Of a DNA stretch of 64,000 nucleotides, positions 59,792-64,000 are shown in pieces; the stretch's first letter is position 1; each line of letters begins with the position of its first letter. A program made the position numbers and the translations under genes. Under the pieces are notes generated by a model. The model saw only the letters and a program-made list of their open reading frames with translations, was not told the DNA's origin and made no database searches. Origin of the DNA: Podospora pseudoanserina. Taxonomy: Eukaryota > Ascomycota > Sordariomycetes > Sordariales > Podosporaceae. The DNA lies in contig NW_026946671.1 in the NCBI RefSeq assembly GCF_035222485.1, positions 434,001 through 498,000 of the forward strand, read 5' to 3'.

Positions 59792-61091
59792 ATGGCTGCT
59801 ACTGCATCGACCGAACAACGCAGCGAGGGACGGGCCGGTTCCTTCTCCTCCTCCTCGTCCGACACGGCGACGCATGTCGGGAGCAGCACCGTCTTGGCGC
59901 GACTGGGCGACGAGGAAAAGCTCACCCCGCCAGAAGACCTCGAGATTCACGAGCTGGAGCAATACGGGGACCACTTGTCCAACAGCGAAGATGATGCGCT
60001 TCTCATGGAAAAGGATCAAGATGAGCCGCCCAAGCCGCCTCAACCACCGCCAGAACCGAAGAAGAGTTCTTTCTGGTCGTCACTGATATGGATGACGGTC
60101 AACACTTTGGCTACAATCGGAATTGTAAACCCCCCCCCGCCCTTTGTCATCTTCACGAACTGACTGTTGAATAGGTCTTCACCAACAAAGCAATCTTCAC
60201 CGACCCCTCCCTGAAACTAGCCCAGCTCTCCTTCGCCTCCTTCCACTTTCTCGTCACCTACCTAACCCTCTTCACCATCTCCCGCCCCCGCTTTGCGTTC
60301 TTCGTCCCCCGGCGCGCTGCCATAAAAGACATCCTCCCCCTCAGCATAGCCATGTCCCTCAACGTCATCCTCCCCAACCTCTCCCTCGCCTTTTCCTCGG
60401 TAACGTTTTACCAACTCGCCCGGATCTTGCTGACCCCCACCGTCGCCCTGATGAACTACATCCTCTACCGCGCCACCCTCCCCAGACTCGCGATTTTGTC
60501 TCTAATCCCCGCCTGCGTAGGAGTAGGCATGGTCTCGTACTACGACTCCCTCCCCACGAGCAACACCAACATCAAAACCACCTCCTCCCTCGGGGTAATT
60601 TTTGCCTTTCTCGGCATTTTTGCCTCGTCTCTCTACACCGTTTGGATCGCGTCGTACCACCGGAAGCTGCAGATGAGCTCCATGCAGCTGTTGTTCAACC
60701 AAGCACCTCTATCGGCGTTTATGCTGTTGTACGTCATCCCGTTTGTGGACACTTTCCCCGAGAGCTGGGGGGGTGTGAGCGGGAGCAAGTGGGTGTTGAT
60801 CGGGATGAGCGGGTTGTATGCTAGTTTGATAAACATTAGCCAGTTTTTTATTATCGCGCAGACGGGGCCGGTGAGCAGTACGGTGGTGGGGCATGTCAAG
60901 ACTTGTACTATTGTCGGGTTGGGGTGGGTGACGAGTGGGAGGGGGCGGGGGATAAGGGGGTGGGAGGGGTGGTGGTGGCGCTGGGGGATTATTGCGTGAG
61001 TTTTCCTTGGGTGAAAAGGGGGGTGAATGTGCTGACTGGTGATAGGTACTCGATTGTGATGCTCAAGGAGAAGAAGAAGGGTGGGAAGTAA
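59792..61091 (+). CDS. TPT/SLC35-family nucleotide-sugar or sugar-phosphate transporter
   Basis: Drug/metabolite-superfamily carrier, most like SLC35E-type proteins, expected in Golgi or ER membrane. Exons 59792-60124, 60175-60995 and 61046-61091 give 399 aa. A hydrophilic acidic N-terminus of about 95 residues (MAATASTEQRSEG...) is followed by the membrane part: WMTVNTLATIGIVFTNKAIF, LSFASFHFLVTYLTL, DILPLSIAMSLNVILPNLSLAFSS, FYQLARILLTPTVALMNY, GMSGLYASLINISQFFIIAQTGPVSSTVVGHVKTCTIVGLGW, and a short basic end (KEKKKGGK). VGHVKT resembles the Lys-Thr motif of NST-KT/TPT carriers. Between residues about 368 and 383 the frame reads RGRGIRGWEGWWWRW. The -1 frame in the same DNA reads GDKGVGGVVVALG, what the family has there, suggesting two compensating indels in G runs. 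Convergent with RPF1. Confidence 0.85.
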
Positions 61092-61423
61092 GGTCAAATG
61101 TAACATATGCCGTGTAGGATGGGGTTGGTTTGAGTTGGGTTGATACAAGGGTGTTGATATCTCTGGGTAGGAAATTCGGGCAAGGCGTTTACGGTAAATC
61201 AGGATTACAGATCGCAAAGAGGGGGGTCGGGCATTGGTGAGAGCAAGAGGGAAATGATGTTGGCTTACACCCTTTCAAACATCCCAATGCTTCCATACCT
61301 TGGCTACAAAACAAAAACCAATAAATAGTCAAAATATCATAGTCACAAATTAATCCTAACAAATGGCCATTCATTAGTACTTGAGTATACACGAAAACCA
61401 CGGGTATCAATTTCGCCTCCAGT
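61092..61423. other. Convergent intergenic region, transporter / RPF1
   Basis: 332 nt of shared 3' space with no recognisable feature. Confidence 0.5.
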
Positions 61424-62747
61424 CTACAAGTTGAAGCGCGTCCTCTTCTTCTCCATCTTGGCCTTCCACTCCCACTTGAGCGCATCCTCGCCCTCACTCC
61501 CCGCCCTGCCGATCCCCTTATCAACCCTACGAAGCTTGAGCGTCATCCTCGGGCCAATCTCCTGAAGACCAGCACGGATGCCCTGCATACCCTCCATCTC
61601 CTTGCCCTCTGCCGTGACGACATTCTTTTCCGTGGCTCTAGCTTCACGGAAGACATAACGATGACGGCGGAAGAAAATGTAATCGCGCTGGTTGTGCAGC
61701 GTTACGACTTGTCTGCCCTGCAACTCAGGTCTGGCTGGGAAAAGCGTGTTCATCGACTTGGCGGCGAGGAGACCCAGCGGTGTCTTGAAGTTGTTGAGGA
61801 GCAGCTCGGGGTAGTGGTTGGTGGCGTTGCCGTGGCCCAACAGAGACTTTCCTGGGAGGTAGTTGCGGATGGAATAGGTGAGGGTAGGTCCTGGCGCGGC
61901 ATCTTCGCTGTTGAGGTGTACGATGCTCATCTGGTGGGGACGCTTGAGGTCCTCGTGGACGACGACGAGAGCTGTGTAACCACGGTCTGTCGCATGTTAG
62001 CATCCGATCTTACGGGAAAGAGGTAGAGAGGGAAAACATACTCTTTGCAAACTTTGCAATTTCCCTGACGCTGTACTTGTGACCCCAGCGGTGACCGCTA
62101 CGCCTGATATAGGTCGAGTTGGGGAAGATGGCGCCGATCTCCTCGGCCTCCTTGTGTATCGTCGCGTTGAGCGAGGTGGTGACGAGAATCTTGGGCATCG
62201 GGGGAGGTTCATCGCTAAAGAGGTGCTCGAACTGCCGCGTAAGAGAATCTGGCGTCAAATCAAGGTTTGTTGATGTCGTCGAAGGGGCAATGCTCGGTTG
62301 TCTTTGCGCCCGTTTCCTCTGCAGCTTCTCCTCGCGCTCCTCGTCGTCTTCCCCGTCGTTTTCAGAGTCGGAATCCAACATGCTGTCGGCATCGTCGTCC
62401 TTTTCCTCCTCGTCATCCTTCATCGCGGCATCCGCCTCAGCAGCAGCGGCAAGCTCGGCCTGTTCCATGCGACGGCGCTTCAAAGCTGCCAGATCAACCT
62501 GTGCCCCCAAGCTATCGTCGTCGACATCGTCCCACACTCTCTTCTTGTCAATGCTCGCGGGCTGGTTCTTGGCAAGTCTTTCCTCTCTCAATTCGGGGTT
62601 CTTGGCCTCCTCTCTTCTGCGGCGATGACGCTCTTCGTGACGGGCCTTGTTGGCGATCTTCTTGTCCTCGATGTACATTTGCTTGCGTCTCAATTTGTTG
62701 CCCGTTTTCAGGGACAGGGAAGACCCTCCGGAGCGTGAAGACCCCAT
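61424..62747 (-). CDS. RPF1: Ribosome production factor 1, Brix domain
   Basis: Nucleolar factor for 27S pre-rRNA processing and 60S subunit assembly. Exons 62747-62042 and 61986-61424 give 422 aa. A basic N-terminus (GNKLRRKQMYIEDKK, ARHEERHRRRREEAK) is followed by an acidic region (DDEEEKDDDADSMLDSDSE) and then the Brix domain from about residue 190: PKILVTTSLNATIHKEAEEI, the sigma70-like IRRSGHRWGHKYSVREIAKF just before the intron, then ALVVVHEDLKRPHQM, TLTYSIRNYLPGKSLLGHGN and TLHNQRDYIFFRRHRYVF. The intron has a GTATGT donor and a TGCTAAC branch site. RPF1 rather than another Brix protein is chosen from the order basic-acidic-Brix and the RSGHRWGHKYSV context. Divergent from GRS1. Confidence 0.94.
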
Positions 62748-63230
62748 TTTGGCGATTGTTTGCGGTGGTTAGTAAATTGGTCGAAGAGGTTTTGCGATGG
62801 TGACGGCGATGGTTGATTGATAGCGATTGGGAATCTCCAAAAAAAAATTTGGACGGCTGGCTGCAATCGATTGTTGATCCATGCGCTCCGGGGGACCCCA
62901 GCACTCACTGTTGACGGGCAGCCCACAGGGTTCTCAACGGGTCCGTGCATCGAAATCCAGAAGGCGGGACAGTGAGGGGCACATCTTCTTGGAAAATAGC
63001 GGTTAATTGAATTTCCGCTGATTCATGCCCCTCCAACCCTGAAGCCCCGGACAGTGTCTCGCCGTAGAATGCATCCACCGTGCCATGGCTGGTGTGGTGC
63101 CCTGCTGTGGCAGCCGTTTCCTGGGTTTCATCTATCGGGTCTCGAAAAAAAAAAAAGAGGAGTGCCTTAGAAAAACGGCCACCGTGACTCACTGAGAGGG
63201 GGGACGAGGCCAACACTTGCAATTGGGGGA
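62748..63230. other. Divergent promoter region RPF1 / GRS1
   Basis: 483 nt between the two start codons, serving two translation-related genes. No clear motif seen beyond an A run near 63147. Confidence 0.5.
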
Positions 63231-64000
63231 ATGAAGCCTCTTCTGTCCCTCATTCTCACCCGCCGCCTGTCTTCACCACTTGTTGCTGGCACTCCACTCC
63301 ACTCCAACAACAACTATACATCTGTAGTAGCCCCTCTCCGTAGGCTTCACCGTCCAGCCTTTGCCCCGTCTACCCCGCGCCTCAAGTTCCAGATACCGCA
63401 GACCAACAAAAAGAAGCCCGAAAAGATGTCGACAGATGCCACCACCCTCAAGGGCCAGCCCCTCGACAGGGCCGCCCTCGACGCCATGCTGAGGCGGCGT
63501 CTCTTCTACACTCCCTCGTTCGAAATCTACGGCGGCGTCTCTGGCCTCTACGACTATGGCCCGCCGGGTTGCGCTCTTCAGGCCAATGTCATTGACCTCT
63601 GGCGCAAGCACTTTATCCTGGAGGAGGACATGCTCGAGGTGGACTGCACTGTCCTGACCCCCCACGATGTTCTCAAGACCTCCGGCCACGTCGACAAGTT
63701 TGCCGACTGGATGTGCAAGGACCCCAAGAACGGCGAGATCCTCCGTGCCGACCACTTCGTCGAGGACATCCTCGAGCAGCGACTGAAGGGCGACAAGGAG
63801 GCCCGCGGCCTGAAGGTGGAGGAGAAGGAAGAGACAGACAAGAAGAAGGCGGCCAAGAAGAAGAAGAACAAGGGCGGTGTTGAGGCCGTCAGGCTTGACG
63901 ATGCCGTGGTCAAGGAGTACGAGGAGATTCTGGCTCAGATTGACAACTACAACGGTGAGCAGCTGGGCGAGCTGATCAAGAAGCACGATCTCCGGAATCC
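63231..64000 (+). CDS. GRS1: Glycyl-tRNA synthetase, N-terminal part, dual-start candidate
   Basis: Class II eukaryote-type glycyl-tRNA synthetase, cut by the end of the window. The cytosolic start is probably the ATG at 63426 (MSTDATTLKGQPLDRAALD), followed by the conserved RRRLFYTPSFEIYGGVSGLYD, YGPPGCALQANVIDLWRKH and DCTVLTPHDVLKTSGHVDKF. A Lys-rich insert (KKKAAKKKKNKGG) lies near residue 140 of that form. The frame is open upstream to an ATG at 63231 that adds 65 residues: MKPLLSLILTRRLSS, LRRLHRPAFAPSTPRL and so on, rich in Arg/Ser/Leu and free of acidic residues until its last few positions. That is what a mitochondrial presequence looks like. One gene giving both forms by alternative start is known for yeast GRS1 (through a UUG). 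Here an ATG is available. No intron is evident in the visible part. Confidence 0.93.
   Translation, partial: MKPLLSLILTRRLSSPLVAGTPLHSNNNYTSVVAPLRRLHRPAFAPSTPRLKFQIPQTNKKKPEKMSTDATTLKGQPLDRAALDAMLRRRLFYTPSFEIYGGVSGLYDYGPPGCALQANVIDLWRKHFILEEDMLEVDCTVLTPHDVLKTSGHVDKFADWMCKDPKNGEILRADHFVEDILEQRLKGDKEARGLKVEEKEETDKKKAAKKKKNKGGVEAVRLDDAVVKEYEEILAQIDNYNGEQLGELIKKHDLRN

Noticed and set aside
63273-63986. 237-codon minus frame opposite glycyl-tRNA synthetase
   Set aside because: Leu/Val-rich shadow of the GRS1 coding sequence, caused by its codon bias.
1-64000. CRISPR arrays, IS elements, rRNA or intact transposons
   Set aside because: No spaced direct-repeat array, terminal inverted repeats with a transposase, reverse transcriptase motif or rRNA sequence was seen.

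Overview
The window is nuclear DNA from a filamentous ascomycete, most likely a Sordariomycete and probably Sordariales; this placement is an inference from gene content and gene style. The protein-coding genes carry short spliceosomal introns (about 50-220 nt) with GTAAGT/GTATGT-type donors and CTRAC-type branch sites. Orthologues typical of Pezizomycotina are present (PAN1, cobalamin-independent methionine synthase, a UDP-glucose 4,6-dehydratase-like enzyme, a GPI-anchored aspartyl protease). Intergenic spaces are long and rich in microsatellites. I saw no bacterial-style operon, tRNA, rRNA, CRISPR array or intact transposon.

Layout. 0.26-3.7 kb (-): a large PLP-dependent group II (tyrosine-type) decarboxylase in nine exons, followed at 4.5-4.8 kb (+) by a caspase-domain remnant. 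5.5-8.0 kb (-): methionine synthase MET6. 9.8-14.2 kb (+): endocytic scaffold PAN1. 14.2-19.7 kb: a long non-coding stretch with a degenerate repeat block and a trinucleotide repeat. 19.7-22.1 kb (+): a forkhead transcription factor ending in poly-Asn. 22.1-25.9 kb: convergent 3' space. 25.9-28.9 kb (-): a Pumilio (PUF) protein whose eight recognition triplets match the UGUAnAUA readers. 28.9-34.9 kb: about 6 kb without a convincing gene. 34.9-35.4 kb (+): a small single-pass membrane protein. 36.7-39.9 kb (+): GPI13/PIG-O. 40.4-41.8 kb (-): mRNA export factor RAE1/GLE2. 43.2-44.8 kb (-): yapsin-like aspartyl protease. 47.1-47.7 kb (+): V-ATPase proteolipid with a 13-nt micro-exon. 47.9-51.0 kb (-): VPS18. 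51.8-53.2 kb (-): a SAM-dependent methyltransferase. 56.3-57.8 kb (-): UDP-glucose 4,6-dehydratase-like enzyme, divergent from a TPT/SLC35-type transporter at 59.8-61.1 kb (+). 61.4-62.7 kb (-): ribosome factor RPF1, divergent from glycyl-tRNA synthetase (63.2 kb to the window end, +), whose upstream in-frame ATG adds an apparent mitochondrial presequence.

Most genes are housekeeping (methionine synthesis, endocytosis, GPI anchors, vacuole acidification and fusion, mRNA export, ribosome assembly, translation). Two neighbour relations deserve attention: VPS18 and the V-ATPase proteolipid are convergent and both serve the vacuole, and the sugar-nucleotide dehydratase and the TPT-type transporter share a divergent promoter region. 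Exon coordinates were worked out by hand from splice consensus, reading frame and family motifs. For every spliced gene the exon lengths sum to a multiple of three.
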